A DNA stretch of 20,556 bases from Acidobacteriota bacterium (GCA_024640445.1 JAHEEZ010000037.1:1-20556); one strand, 5' to 3'. Counted from the first letter of the stretch, positions 1 to 7,516 are shown. The notes: generated by a model from the letters alone, not told the origin. Numbers and translations are program-made.

Positions 1-14
1 GAATCCTTCTTGAG

Positions 15-518
15 ATGATGAGAGCGGAACACATACCGGTCGAACAGGCGCCCGTGCTGGAGCGCAACCGCCTCGTGGCAAGGGTTGCCGTCGAGAGGCG
101 GGCGGGAAAGCGAATAGTGCTCGCCAACGGATGTTTCGATCTGCTTCACGTCGGGCACTTCAGGTATCTTTTGGCGGCGCGCGAGGTCGGGGAATGCCTT
201 GTTGTGGGACTCAACTCCGATGAACAGGTCCGGCGCCTGAAGGGATCCGGGCGGCCCTACGTTAACGAGACCGAAAGAGCGGAGATGGTTGCCGGCATCC
301 GCTTTGTCGATCTGGTGACGATCTTTGAGGAACCGACGGTAGAGGAACTGATCCGTGCGATCCGTCCGGATTTCCACGCCAAAGGAACAGATTACACGGC
401 TGATTCGGTGCCGGAGCGCCACGTGGTCCGCGAGTGCGGCGGACAGGTCGTGATCGTCGGAGATCCGAAGGACCATTCTTCTTCCGGTTTGATCGAGTCG
501 ATCGGCGCGGAACGCTGA
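15..518 (+). CDS. rfaE2: D-glycero-beta-D-manno-heptose 1-phosphate adenylyltransferase (RfaE2/HldE C-domain type)
   Basis: This cytoplasmic nucleotidyltransferase transfers AMP from ATP to heptose 1-phosphate, giving ADP-heptose for the lipopolysaccharide inner core. Seen in the 167-aa sequence: a cytidylyltransferase-like Rossmann start, GCFDLLHVGH at residues 39-48 with the catalytic HxGH at 45-48, then LNSDEQVRRLKGSGRP (67-81), KGTDY (123-127), and a C-terminal SSSGLIESI (155-163) in place of the usual STT-S-I segment. The length fits a stand-alone RfaE2; the kinase domain of the fused HldE form is absent. Two ATGs (15 and 18) are possible and no strong ribosome site is visible. A stop at 16-18 in another frame could end an upstream gene with ATGA overlap, so this may be the last gene of a heptose or LPS operon cut by the window edge. 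The family is certain; the exact sugar specificity comes from the family. Confidence 0.9.
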   Translation: MMRAEHIPVEQAPVLERNRLVARVAVERRAGKRIVLANGCFDLLHVGHFRYLLAAREVGECLVVGLNSDEQVRRLKGSGRPYVNETERAEMVAGIRFVDLVTIFEEPTVEELIRAIRPDFHAKGTDYTADSVPERHVVRECGGQVVIVGDPKDHSSSGLIESIGAER

Positions 519-558
519 AACGGCTCCCGCGAGCGCCTCCCAAGCAAGCCTTCCTGTT

Positions 559-1161
559 ATGAAGGACCACAACTGGAAAGCCCGAAACAAGACAGATCTG
601 ATCATTGAGGTCTGGGAAAAGCTCGACTGCGAAAGCGTCGGGGCCGCGGAGCTTAAGGCGATAGAAACGGTGGTCACGGAATGCTACGGAGAGAATGCCG
701 CGGATACGCCGATGATCGTCGCCCGCCTCCTGGCCGATGAAGGAGCGGTGCTCAGGCATCCGGAGATACTTGAGCTCGATGTCCGGCAGCGGCTCAACTC
801 GCCGTACGACGCGATGTTCAGAAATCTTCTGCGGCTTACGGACCTCGACGAGGTAGAGCGGTCATTGCGGCATCTTGAAAACCTGAGGAAGAAATTTGTT
901 TCGGGTCCGGACGGCGAAGGGCTGAGATTGGTGAAGGAAGCCGCGATATCGGCGAAAGAAAGGGCGAGGCATCGCGCTGAAGAGGCCGGGCAAGATACGA
1001 AAGACGGATCGGAGTTCGCGGAAGCGGCGGAGTGGATCACTATTTGGCTGCAATCGCCGGAGGTCTTCGAAAGCTGGGTGCTGGCAAGGCGGAATTCCGC
1101 CTCGTTCAGGGAGCAATTCGGCGGCGGCAGCGGCAACGCTGCATTTCAGGAAGAGGAATAA
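559..1161 (+). CDS. Conserved-looking hypothetical protein upstream of dapD
   Basis: I do not recognise this 200-aa protein. It has no signal peptide and no membrane segment, is rich in charged residues, and looks largely alpha-helical. One stretch (about 112-150) is strongly charged and could form long helices or a coiled coil. Notable parts are an N-terminal ELKAIETVVTECYG segment (35-48), LNSPYDAMFRNLLRLTDLDEVERSLRHLENLRKKF (79-113) and a Trp-containing WITIWLQSPEVFESWVLARR segment near 159-178. The tail is Gly/Glu-rich. Codons end mostly in G or C, as in the neighbours, so it is probably a real gene. Its stop lies six bases before the dapD ATG, and the dapD ribosome site (GAGGA, 1153-1157) overlaps its last codons, so the two are very likely co-transcribed and translationally coupled. 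No clear ribosome site precedes its own ATG. A cytoplasmic role linked to lysine or cell-wall precursor synthesis is only a guess from position. Confidence 0.75.
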   Translation: MKDHNWKARNKTDLIIEVWEKLDCESVGAAELKAIETVVTECYGENAADTPMIVARLLADEGAVLRHPEILELDVRQRLNSPYDAMFRNLLRLTDLDEVERSLRHLENLRKKFVSGPDGEGLRLVKEAAISAKERARHRAEEAGQDTKDGSEFAEAAEWITIWLQSPEVFESWVLARRNSASFREQFGGGSGNAAFQEEE

Positions 1162-1167
1162 GAGAAA

Positions 1168-1998
1168 ATGGATCTTAAAGACAGGATCGAGGCATTGAGC
1201 GAAAGAAAGGCATTCGAACCGGGCGACCGCGTTCTCTTCGAGGAATTCAAGACCGCTCTAAGGGAAGGAAGGATCCGCGCCGCTGAACGCGATGCGTCCG
1301 GCGAATGGCGCACGAACGCATGGGTGAAGAAGGGGATCCTCGCCGGTTTCCGGATGGGCGAGATGGAAGAGATGTCCACCCCGTCCGAAAGCTTTCGGTT
1401 CTTTGATAAGGAGACCTATCCGCTTCGGCCAATGTCACTCGCGGACAAGGTCCGCATCGTTCCCGGGGGCTCGACCATCAGGGACGGCAGTTACGTGGCG
1501 CCGGGCGTCGTCTGCATGCCGCCGATGTATGTGAATGTCGGCGCGTACGTGGACGAAGGCACGATGATCGACTCGCACGCGCTGGTAGGAAGCTGCGCGC
1601 AGATCGGCAAGCGGGTCCATCTTTCAGCGGCGGCGCAAATCGGCGGAGTTCTGGAACCCGTCGGGGCGATGCCGGTGATCATCGAGGATGACGTGCTGGT
1701 TGGAGGGAACACGGGAGTTTACGAGGGTACGATCGTTCGCGAGCGGGCGGTGCTTGCGTCGGGGGTGATCCTGACCCGTTCGACGCCGGTATTTGACATC
1801 GTCAACGGCGAGATCATAAAAGGCGGCGACGAAAGGCCGCTCGAGATACCGGCGAACGCGGTCGTCGTTCAGGGATCGCGCCGGATCACGACAGGATTTG
1901 GAAACGAGAACGGACTTTCGCTTTATGCGCCGATCATCGTGAAGTACAGGGACGAGCGTACCGACGCTTCGACCCGTCTTGAGGATTACCTTCGTTAG
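1168..1998 (+). CDS. dapD: 2,3,4,5-tetrahydropyridine-2,6-dicarboxylate N-succinyltransferase
   Basis: DapD transfers succinyl from succinyl-CoA to tetrahydrodipicolinate, committing the diaminopimelate/lysine pathway to the succinylase branch. The 276-aa length is normal for the family. Seen: an N-terminal helical domain with RDASGEWRTNAWVKKGIL (45-62), then a left-handed beta-helix of hexapeptide repeats from about residue 104 to 200 (IRDGSYVAPGVVCMPP, VNVGAYVDEGTMIDSHALVG, SCAQIGKRVHLSAAAQIGGVLEP, then EDDVLVGGNTGVYEGTIV). The C-terminal tail carries NAVVVQGSR. It follows the unknown 200-aa gene by six bases and uses the ribosome site in that gene's end. The aminotransferase and aspartate-semialdehyde dehydrogenase downstream serve the same pathway. 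Nothing looks damaged. Other hexapeptide acyltransferases are a remote alternative, because the domain order and motifs match DapD closely. Confidence 0.93.
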   Translation: MDLKDRIEALSERKAFEPGDRVLFEEFKTALREGRIRAAERDASGEWRTNAWVKKGILAGFRMGEMEEMSTPSESFRFFDKETYPLRPMSLADKVRIVPGGSTIRDGSYVAPGVVCMPPMYVNVGAYVDEGTMIDSHALVGSCAQIGKRVHLSAAAQIGGVLEPVGAMPVIIEDDVLVGGNTGVYEGTIVRERAVLASGVILTRSTPVFDIVNGEIIKGGDERPLEIPANAVVVQGSRRITTGFGNENGLSLYAPIIVKYRDERTDASTRLEDYLR

Positions 1999-2020
1999 GG
2001 CGCCGCGCCGGGTGGGTCAT

Positions 2021-2050
2021 TTTACACTCGAGTCGGCGGAGCGGTATTAT
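2021..2050 (+). promoter_or_regulatory. Sigma70-type promoter directly before the aminotransferase gene
   Basis: TTTACA at 2021-2026 (5/6 match to the -35 consensus), an 18-base spacer, and TATTAT at 2045-2050 (5/6 match to -10). Transcription would begin near 2057, only about two bases before the ATG at 2059, which would make the message leaderless or nearly so. No good ribosome site precedes this ATG, which agrees. This is read from the sequence; use in the cell is inferred. Confidence 0.5.
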
Positions 2051-2058
2051 CGGAACCT

Positions 2059-3213
2059 ATGATCGCAGGCGAAAGCAAAAGAGTATATGTGCGGCCGGAG
2101 AGGCTGTCGGGAGTTCAGCCCACGCTGATCCGGCAGATCTTTGAACGGGCGCTCCCGGACAGCATCAACTTCGGCCTGGGCGAGCCGGACCTGCCCACGC
2201 CGGATTTCATACGCGAAGAGGCGGCGCGTGTCACGATCGGTGAGCAGAACGGCTATACCTCGCACGCCGGCCTGCCGGCGCTCCGGGCCAAGATAGCCGA
2301 GCAATATCCGCATCTGGGGCTTGGAACCGACCAGGTTTGCGTTACCGTCGGATCGCAGGAGTCGATGACGGCAGCATTTCTCGCGCTCCTCAACAAAGGT
2401 GACGAGGTTCTTATTCCGGACCCGAGCTTTCCCGCATACGAGAACTGCATAAAGATCTCCGGCGGTGTGCCGGTCACCTACCGGATGCCCGCCGACACCG
2501 GTTTTTCGTTTGACGCGGACGAATTCAGATCAAAGATCACACCAAAGACAAAGGCAGCTGTCGTGATCTCGCCTTCCAATCCTACCGGAAGGATCCTGAC
2601 CACTCAGAATCTGAAAGACATCGCGGAGGCGCTGGAGGGCACGGGGATCTACCTGATCTCGGACGAGATATATTCGGATCTCTATTTCACGGGTGAAAAG
2701 CCTCGTTCCGCGTCGGAGTTCTACGAGGACACGCTGATCGTCAGCGGCCTTTCAAAATCGCTGAGCATGACGGGATGGAGGATCGGATGGCTGGCCGGAC
2801 GTCAGACGGACGTCATAAAAGCGGCTCTGACGATACACGGCTTTTTGACGGTGTGCACTTCGACGATCACGCAGAAGGCCTCCCTGCTCGGATGGACCGA
2901 ACAGGCGGAAAAAGCAAAGGCCGACGCTCGCGAGATCTACCGCCGGCGCGGGCAATTCCTTATCGAACAACTTAATTCCGAACTGGGGTTGTCAGCTACA
3001 GATCCGGAAGGCGCTTTTTACACGATGCTCGACGTTCGCGAATTAGGGGACGACCTGGAGGTCGCGGAGAAGTTTCTGCAGAATCGGGTCATCACGGTTC
3101 CCGGAAGGGCTTTCGGACCAGAGGCGCGAGGATTTTTAAGAATCTCTTTTTGCAATAACGAAGAGAAGATCGCGGAAGGCGTTTCGCGGATGAAGACGGC
3201 TCTCGGCCGCTGA
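2059..3213 (+). CDS. Class I/II PLP-dependent aminotransferase, possibly N-succinyl-DAP aminotransferase (DapC role)
   Basis: This 384-aa fold-type I aminotransferase moves an amino group between an amino acid and a 2-oxo acid using pyridoxal phosphate. Seen: INFGLGEPDLPTP near the N-terminus, YTSHAGLPALR, PSNPTGRI (the Asn contacts PLP), SDEIYSDLYF with the PLP-binding Asp/Tyr, the Schiff-base lysine in SGLSKSLSMTGWRIGW (Lys233), and a C-terminal RISFCNNEEKI with the substrate-carboxylate Arg. Motifs are intact and the length is normal. General family naming would be aspartate/aromatic aminotransferase. Its position between dapD and asd suggests it may aminate N-succinyl-2-amino-6-ketopimelate in lysine synthesis, but no residue I can see settles the substrate. 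It appears to have its own promoter (TTTACA/TATTAT) and to be read with asd, which starts 34 bases later. Confidence 0.88.
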   Translation: MIAGESKRVYVRPERLSGVQPTLIRQIFERALPDSINFGLGEPDLPTPDFIREEAARVTIGEQNGYTSHAGLPALRAKIAEQYPHLGLGTDQVCVTVGSQESMTAAFLALLNKGDEVLIPDPSFPAYENCIKISGGVPVTYRMPADTGFSFDADEFRSKITPKTKAAVVISPSNPTGRILTTQNLKDIAEALEGTGIYLISDEIYSDLYFTGEKPRSASEFYEDTLIVSGLSKSLSMTGWRIGWLAGRQTDVIKAALTIHGFLTVCTSTITQKASLLGWTEQAEKAKADAREIYRRRGQFLIEQLNSELGLSATDPEGAFYTMLDVRELGDDLEVAEKFLQNRVITVPGRAFGPEARGFLRISFCNNEEKIAEGVSRMKTALGR

Positions 3214-3247
3214 ACGGTCCGCCGGCCTTCAATGGCAAACATCAAAT

Positions 3248-4285
3248 ATGAGTAAATATCGCGTTGGAATACTTGGCGCAACGGGCACTGTCGGACAGCG
3301 TTTCTGTCAGCTTCTGGAAGACCATCCGCAGTTTGAGATCACTGCCCTCGCCGCGTCTGACCGTTCGGTCGGCAAACCCTACTTTGAAGCGTGCCCGTGG
3401 AAGCTCAAAACCAAAATGCCGGAAGGGGTAAGAAATATTGAGGTCGCGCCGATCACGCCGCCTCTCGATTGCGACATAGTGTTTTCCAGCCTTCCATCAT
3501 CAGTGGCGCGTGAGACTGAAGAGGCCTTCGCGAGGGACGGTTATCCGGTAATAAGCAATTCTTCCTGCTACCGTATGGAAGAGGACGTTCCCCTTCTGAT
3601 CCCGGAGATCAATCACGAACATCTTGCGCTGATAGAGATCCAGCAGCAGAACCGCGGATTTGACCGCGGTTTCATAGTGACGAACCCGAATTGCGCCGTA
3701 ATGTCCTTTGCGCCGCCGCTCGCGGCGCTCGACCGCGCATTCGGAGTGCGCGACACAGTGATCACGACTCTTCAGGCGGTATCGGGCGCGGGTTATCCCG
3801 GGGTCTCAAGTATGGACATCATTGACAATGTCTTGCCTTACATTGCCGGCGAGGAACCCAAGGCTGAGACCGAGGCGCAGAAGATCCTCGGAGAGTTCAA
3901 CGGCAGGTCGATCGACAAGGCTGACTTCACGGTGTCGGCACACTGCTTCCGTGTAAATGTCGTTGACGGGCACACCGCTTCGGTGAGGGTTAAACTCGAC
4001 AGGCCCGCTACACTTGAGGACGTTATCGAAGCTATGAAGAGCTTTCCGGGCCTGGGTCTTTATTCTTCTCCCGAAGAGTTCATTGTTGTCTCGGAAGAAC
4101 CTTCCAGACCCCAGCCGCGCCTTGACCGCAACAACGGCGACGGGATGTCGATAACGGTCGGCAGGATCCTGCCGGATAACATTTTTGATTATGGATTTGT
4201 CGCGTTGAGCCACAACACTGTCCGTGGCGCAGCAGGAGCGGCCGTTCTCAACGCTGAATTGCTGGTGGATCGAAAGATAATCTGA
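3248..4285 (+). CDS. asd: Aspartate-semialdehyde dehydrogenase, archaeal/fungal-type
   Basis: Converts L-aspartyl-4-phosphate and NADPH to aspartate 4-semialdehyde, the branch point for lysine, threonine and methionine. The 345-aa sequence shows the NADP-binding loop GILGATGTVGQRF (8-20), the catalytic cysteine in TNPNC (Cys149), QAVSGAGYPG, and the active-site Arg/His segment FRVNVVDGHT with His242. The early PWKLKTKMPEGV and the overall pattern are those of the archaeal/fungal subclass rather than the E. coli type. It follows the aminotransferase by 34 bases, has no strong ribosome site, and is probably in the same transcript. Together with dapD it argues for a lysine/diaminopimelate gene group. 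It ends 21 bases from the convergent gene on the other strand. Confidence 0.93.
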   Translation: MSKYRVGILGATGTVGQRFCQLLEDHPQFEITALAASDRSVGKPYFEACPWKLKTKMPEGVRNIEVAPITPPLDCDIVFSSLPSSVARETEEAFARDGYPVISNSSCYRMEEDVPLLIPEINHEHLALIEIQQQNRGFDRGFIVTNPNCAVMSFAPPLAALDRAFGVRDTVITTLQAVSGAGYPGVSSMDIIDNVLPYIAGEEPKAETEAQKILGEFNGRSIDKADFTVSAHCFRVNVVDGHTASVRVKLDRPATLEDVIEAMKSFPGLGLYSSPEEFIVVSEEPSRPQPRLDRNNGDGMSITVGRILPDNIFDYGFVALSHNTVRGAAGAAVLNAELLVDRKII

Positions 4286-4306
4286 CGCGCTCAGAAATTA
4301 GACAGT

Positions 4307-5071
4307 TCAGCCCTGTTCATATGAGATGATGATCCCCGAAACTATCGCGGGGTCGAGCGCAAGGATCAGGCCGTCATCTCCATGCACGAATTGCATATAG
4401 AATCGCATTATCGCTTGCTGCTGCAGCCACTTGTCCTTTTCTTTCGTGCGTAAAGTGTGCTGAACGCGGCTATTTTCGATCTTCTTCACTTTTTCATCCA
4501 GCTCCAGGAGCGCCGTTCGAAACGCGGCAGTTGCTCGCGTCCGGTATACGGAGAAAGCTGTCCTCACCGACATTGAGAGCTTTTCGGTCTCGAGCGATCC
4601 CGCAGATCTTGCGTCGAAGACCAGCGACTCCGCCGCGAACCTAAGCGCTTCATCCAATCCGCACTTCTCCGCCCTCGAATCCGCCTTGTTGAAGTTCTGA
4701 GGCAGTATGTCGGCCTCGCCGAACAGTGCCGAGACCGCAAGTGCTCTTTCCGGGATCCTGGCTTGCAGCAGGTCCTGAAGACGTCTCGTACCGATGATCA
4801 ACTGTCGGGGGATGCAGTGGGCCGCTTCAGTTTCGGACGACACGCTTCCGGACAGGCTCTGGGAAGCCGCGCCCGAAATACCAATCGGAAGATTTGGGCT
4901 AACGAAATCTTTTACAACCATGCAATAAAGGTCCACGAGCACTTTTGCTACCGCCCTTTGGCGGTGTTGCTCGTGCGTAGCGGCGCGGCTTTCCAGATCG
5001 AACGGCATCCTGTGGATGCCTTCGTAACCGGGCCGGCCAATGCTTTTCCAGGGGTCTTTTCGGTTGGACAT
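4307..5071 (-). CDS. Hypothetical protein, 254 aa
   Basis: I do not recognise this protein. No signal peptide or membrane span is apparent; the sequence is mixed polar with long likely helices. One, from about 170 to 230, runs SVYRTRATAAFRTALLELDEKVKKIENS and continues to a QQQAIMRFYMQFVHGDD segment. The C-terminus is hydrophobic (GLILALDPAIVSGIIISYEQG). Codons end mainly in G/C, like the neighbours, which supports a real gene; the competing plus-strand frames here are shorter and less natural. The start at 5071 is uncertain: no clear ribosome site precedes it, and an in-frame Met at residue 22 is an alternative. A TATAAG sequence (5093 down to 5088 on the minus strand) could be a -10 box, without a good -35. 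The gene is convergent with asd and divergent from purB. Confidence 0.6.
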   Translation of the reverse strand: MSNRKDPWKSIGRPGYEGIHRMPFDLESRAATHEQHRQRAVAKVLVDLYCMVVKDFVSPNLPIGISGAASQSLSGSVSSETEAAHCIPRQLIIGTRRLQDLLQARIPERALAVSALFGEADILPQNFNKADSRAEKCGLDEALRFAAESLVFDARSAGSLETEKLSMSVRTAFSVYRTRATAAFRTALLELDEKVKKIENSRVQHTLRTKEKDKWLQQQAIMRFYMQFVHGDDGLILALDPAIVSGIIISYEQG

Positions 5072-5159
5072 ATGGTTTATGCGCGACTTATATGGCTGTT
5101 TTCAGCAGGTACGTGACCGATTGTAAGCCAATTTTTTGCGTTCGTAAATTATCGAAAAC

Positions 5160-5172
5160 CCGCAATTTGCGG
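5160..5172. promoter_or_regulatory. Perfect 13-bp palindrome before purB, possible operator
   Basis: CCGCAA-T-TTGCGG is an exact inverted repeat in the 160-base divergent gap between the unknown minus-strand gene and purB. It directly abuts TATATT (5173-5178), a 5/6 match to a -10 box reading toward purB, although no good -35 lies 16-18 bases upstream. Its place in the likely promoter suggests a repressor or activator site; which regulator is unknown. Confidence 0.35.
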
Positions 5173-5231
5173 TATATTTTCTTTTTGCCCGCAGCGCCCG
5201 AACGGTCGTCCGTTGAACCTTCTGAAGAGAA

Positions 5232-6524
5232 ATGATCGAAAGATACACATTACCCGACATGGGGGCCGTATGGACCCTCGAGAACAAGTTTCGCAAATGG
5301 CTGGATGTCGAAGTGGCTGTTTGCGAGGTACACGCCGAGGACGGGACGATACCCGCCGAAGCTGTGGAAGAAATAAAGTCTAAGGCCGCGTTCACTGTGG
5401 AAAGGATCGACGAGATCGAGAAGGTCACCGACCACGACGTCATTGCGTTCACCACGAACCTAGCCGAGAACATCGGAGAATCGGCGCGCTTCGTGCACTA
5501 TGGGTTGACCTCGTCCGACGTTGTAGACACGGCAAACGCGCTTCTCCTTAAAGAATCCTGCGAGCTTCTGCTGGAAAAGACGGACGCGTTGCTGAAGGTT
5601 TTGAAGAGACGCGCTTACGAGTTTAAGGACACTCCGCAGATAGGCCGAACGCACGGAATCCACGCCGAACCGACCGCCTTCGGAATGACCTTCGCGCTTT
5701 GGTATTCGGAGACGATCCGGAACAGGGCCCGGCTCGAGCGGGCGAGGGAAGCGGTGTCGGTCGGAAAGATCTCAGGAGCGGTCGGCGCCTTCGCGCATCT
5801 TGACCCCTCCGTGGAAGAAAGGGTCTGTTCACGTCTTGGTCTGAAAGCGGCGGATATCTCGACTCAGGTGATCCAGAGGGACCGCTACGCCGAATATCTC
5901 TCGACGCTCGGGATCGTCGCCTCAAGCCTTGAAAAAATGGCCCTTCAGGTGCGCCACTGGCAGAGGACCGAGGTCCGCGAGGCGCAGGAGAAGTTCAAGA
6001 CAGGCCAGAAAGGATCCTCCGCGATGCCTCACAAGCGGAATCCGATACTTTCGGAGAAGATCTGCGGGCTTGCGCGCACGGTACGCGCGAACTCGATAGT
6101 CGGGCTTGAGAACGTTGCCCTGTGGCACGAGCGCGACATCTCTCACTCTTCTGCTGAGAGAATGGTCCTGCCCGATTCCTCAGTTACACTCGATTACCTG
6201 CTTGCGAAGACGGCCTCTCTTCTGGACGGGCTTGTGGTCTATCCGGAGAACATGCTCAAGAACCTTGAAGCAACGCGGGGGCTTGTGTTCAGCGGACAGC
6301 TGATGCTGGCACTGACACAGAAAGGAGTTTCAAGGGAAGATGCGTACGCGTGGACACAGCGAAATGCAATGAGGGTATGGGACGAAGGAGGAGACTACGC
6401 GGGACTTATAAAAGAAGACACGGACATCTCTTCAAGACTGAGTGTTGAAGAAATTGACCGTGTCTTCGATCTCAAGCACTACCTGCGAAACGTCGATAAG
6501 GTGTTCGCAAGAGTGTTCGGTTGA
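5232..6524 (+). CDS. purB: Adenylosuccinate lyase
   Basis: PurB removes fumarate from SAICAR and from adenylosuccinate, two steps of purine synthesis. The 430-aa protein is of standard length for the shorter bacterial form. Seen: MIERYTLPDMGAVWTLENKFRKWLDVE at the N-terminus, HYGLTSSDVVDTA, GRTHGIHAEPTAFG with candidate catalytic His141, and the fumarate-lyase signature SSAMPHKRNPI (262-272) with the mobile-loop serines, followed by LWHERDISHSSAERM. The start follows TCTGAAGAGAA, a weak ribosome site. The gene begins a purine group that is interrupted by two minus-strand membrane-protein genes before purS and purQ. Its stop codon (6522-6524) directly abuts the stop of the opposed gene, leaving no intergenic base. 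Confidence 0.96.
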   Translation: MIERYTLPDMGAVWTLENKFRKWLDVEVAVCEVHAEDGTIPAEAVEEIKSKAAFTVERIDEIEKVTDHDVIAFTTNLAENIGESARFVHYGLTSSDVVDTANALLLKESCELLLEKTDALLKVLKRRAYEFKDTPQIGRTHGIHAEPTAFGMTFALWYSETIRNRARLERAREAVSVGKISGAVGAFAHLDPSVEERVCSRLGLKAADISTQVIQRDRYAEYLSTLGIVASSLEKMALQVRHWQRTEVREAQEKFKTGQKGSSAMPHKRNPILSEKICGLARTVRANSIVGLENVALWHERDISHSSAERMVLPDSSVTLDYLLAKTASLLDGLVVYPENMLKNLEATRGLVFSGQLMLALTQKGVSREDAYAWTQRNAMRVWDEGGDYAGLIKEDTDISSRLSVEEIDRVFDLKHYLRNVDKVFARVFG

Positions 6525-6908
6525 CTAGCTTGACCACTTTTCGGCCATTCCGCCGACGATCGGAAGTTTGAACATGTTGCCGCCGAAAGCTTTCACCGCG
6601 GCATAGATCAATCCGGCGAACCAGGCAAGCCAAATAACGACCAGCAGCAAGTAAAGAAGAGAACTCAGCATCCCGAGCGTTTCCGACATCGTCCCGAGGA
6701 CAACTGTGACGATCGTTATGAAGATCATCGCAACGATGTAAACGACGATGAATCCTACCGAGTAGAGCACCGACTGGATCGCGTGGAAACGGACGAACTT
6801 GTTGTCCTTCTCAATGAAGATCAGGATCAACGCCACAATGCCGATGATGTAACCGATCAAAGCGGTTACGTTTCCGTCAAGACCAAGTGCAGATTTTTGG
6901 TTTTCCAT
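6525..6908 (-). CDS. DUF4870-type small membrane protein (copy 1)
   Basis: A 127-aa integral membrane protein of the DUF4870/Tic20-like kind, function unknown. Seen: a short cytoplasmic N-terminus (MENQKSALGLDGNV), a hydrophobic span, the family-typical KFVRFHAIQSVLYS near 37-50, then further spans and a C-terminal FKLPIVGGMAEKWSS. I chose the start at 6908, where the family-like MENQKS begins, instead of an upstream in-frame Met that would add a polar 35-residue leader overlapping the neighbour gene. AAGGA lies about 16 bases upstream of this ATG, rather far for a ribosome site. It is the downstream member of a tandem pair with the 145-aa paralogue on the same strand, 46 bases away, so the two are probably one transcript. 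Its stop abuts that of purB. Confidence 0.85.
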   Translation of the reverse strand: MENQKSALGLDGNVTALIGYIIGIVALILIFIEKDNKFVRFHAIQSVLYSVGFIVVYIVAMIFITIVTVVLGTMSETLGMLSSLLYLLLVVIWLAWFAGLIYAAVKAFGGNMFKLPIVGGMAEKWSS

Positions 6909-6954
6909 AATGTTTGAAGAGATTTCCTTCTTTGGATTTTGAGAACTGTAAGAA

Positions 6955-7392
6955 CTATCCCGAGTACTTGTCCGCCATCTTACCAATGATCGGAAGCTTG
7001 AACAATTCGCCATTGTAAGCCTTGATCGCGCCCATTATCACACCGATGAGAAGTACTATCGAGGCGACGATCATCAGCAAGTACATGATGATAGAGATCA
7101 CGAAAATGATGAGCGTGAAGATCGGAAAGCCGATTGCCGTGTCGATCACACCTCCGATGATCGAACCGACCACCGATACAACGATCCATATGAACACCAC
7201 TACGATAGGAGCGATGCTCAGAAGTATGGATTGCCAGGCGTGAAACCTCGCGAGTTTGTTCTTTTTGTCGGTAGCGACGGTTATTATGCTCAGTATCAGG
7301 CCGAGCATGCAGATAAAATTGCCAAGGTAACACAGCAGCGCTACGACGTTGGCGTCGAGATCGAATACGGATTTGCCGTAAGAATTTTGCAT
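6955..7392 (-). CDS. DUF4870-type small membrane protein (copy 2)
   Basis: A 145-aa membrane protein of unknown function, paralogous to its downstream neighbour: both have LD-NV-AL near the start, K-ARFHAWQSILLS or its equivalent, and end FKLPI-G-MA-K-S. Hydrophobic spans occupy about 16-40, 54-78, 84-100 and 102-125. DUF4870 proteins often occur in tandem and are proposed helical membrane proteins; no reaction is known. The ATG at 7392 is preceded by AGGAGG twelve bases away, a strong ribosome site, which supports the start and suggests this is the first gene of the pair. It is divergent from purS, with a 142-base gap carrying signals for both directions. Confidence 0.87.
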   Translation of the reverse strand: MQNSYGKSVFDLDANVVALLCYLGNFICMLGLILSIITVATDKKNKLARFHAWQSILLSIAPIVVVFIWIVVSVVGSIIGGVIDTAIGFPIFTLIIFVISIIMYLLMIVASIVLLIGVIMGAIKAYNGELFKLPIIGKMADKYSG

Positions 7393-7504
7393 GGGCAGTT
7401 AGTGCCTCCTCTTGCTCGTCCTGTTAAGTCATTGTGTTTCGTTAAATTAGAATCAATTTCACCGAGAACTTACCATAACTGCGTTGCATATCTCAAGAAA
7501 TTGC

Positions 7505-7516
7505 GTAAAATTTTAC
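7505..7516. promoter_or_regulatory. 12-bp palindrome and candidate -10 box before purS
   Basis: GTAAAATTTTAC is a perfect palindrome. TAAAAT at 7506-7511 (5/6 match to -10) lies inside it, with TTGCAT (7484-7489, 3/6 match) 16 bases upstream as a weak -35. Transcription would begin near 7518, just ahead of the purS ribosome site CGGAGA (7524-7529). A/T-only palindromes of this size are common by chance. Confidence 0.3.

Noticed and set aside
4763..5116. Plus-strand open frame of 117 codons opposite the unknown 254-aa gene
   Set aside because: Shorter, no ribosome site, less natural codon and residue pattern than the minus-strand frame.
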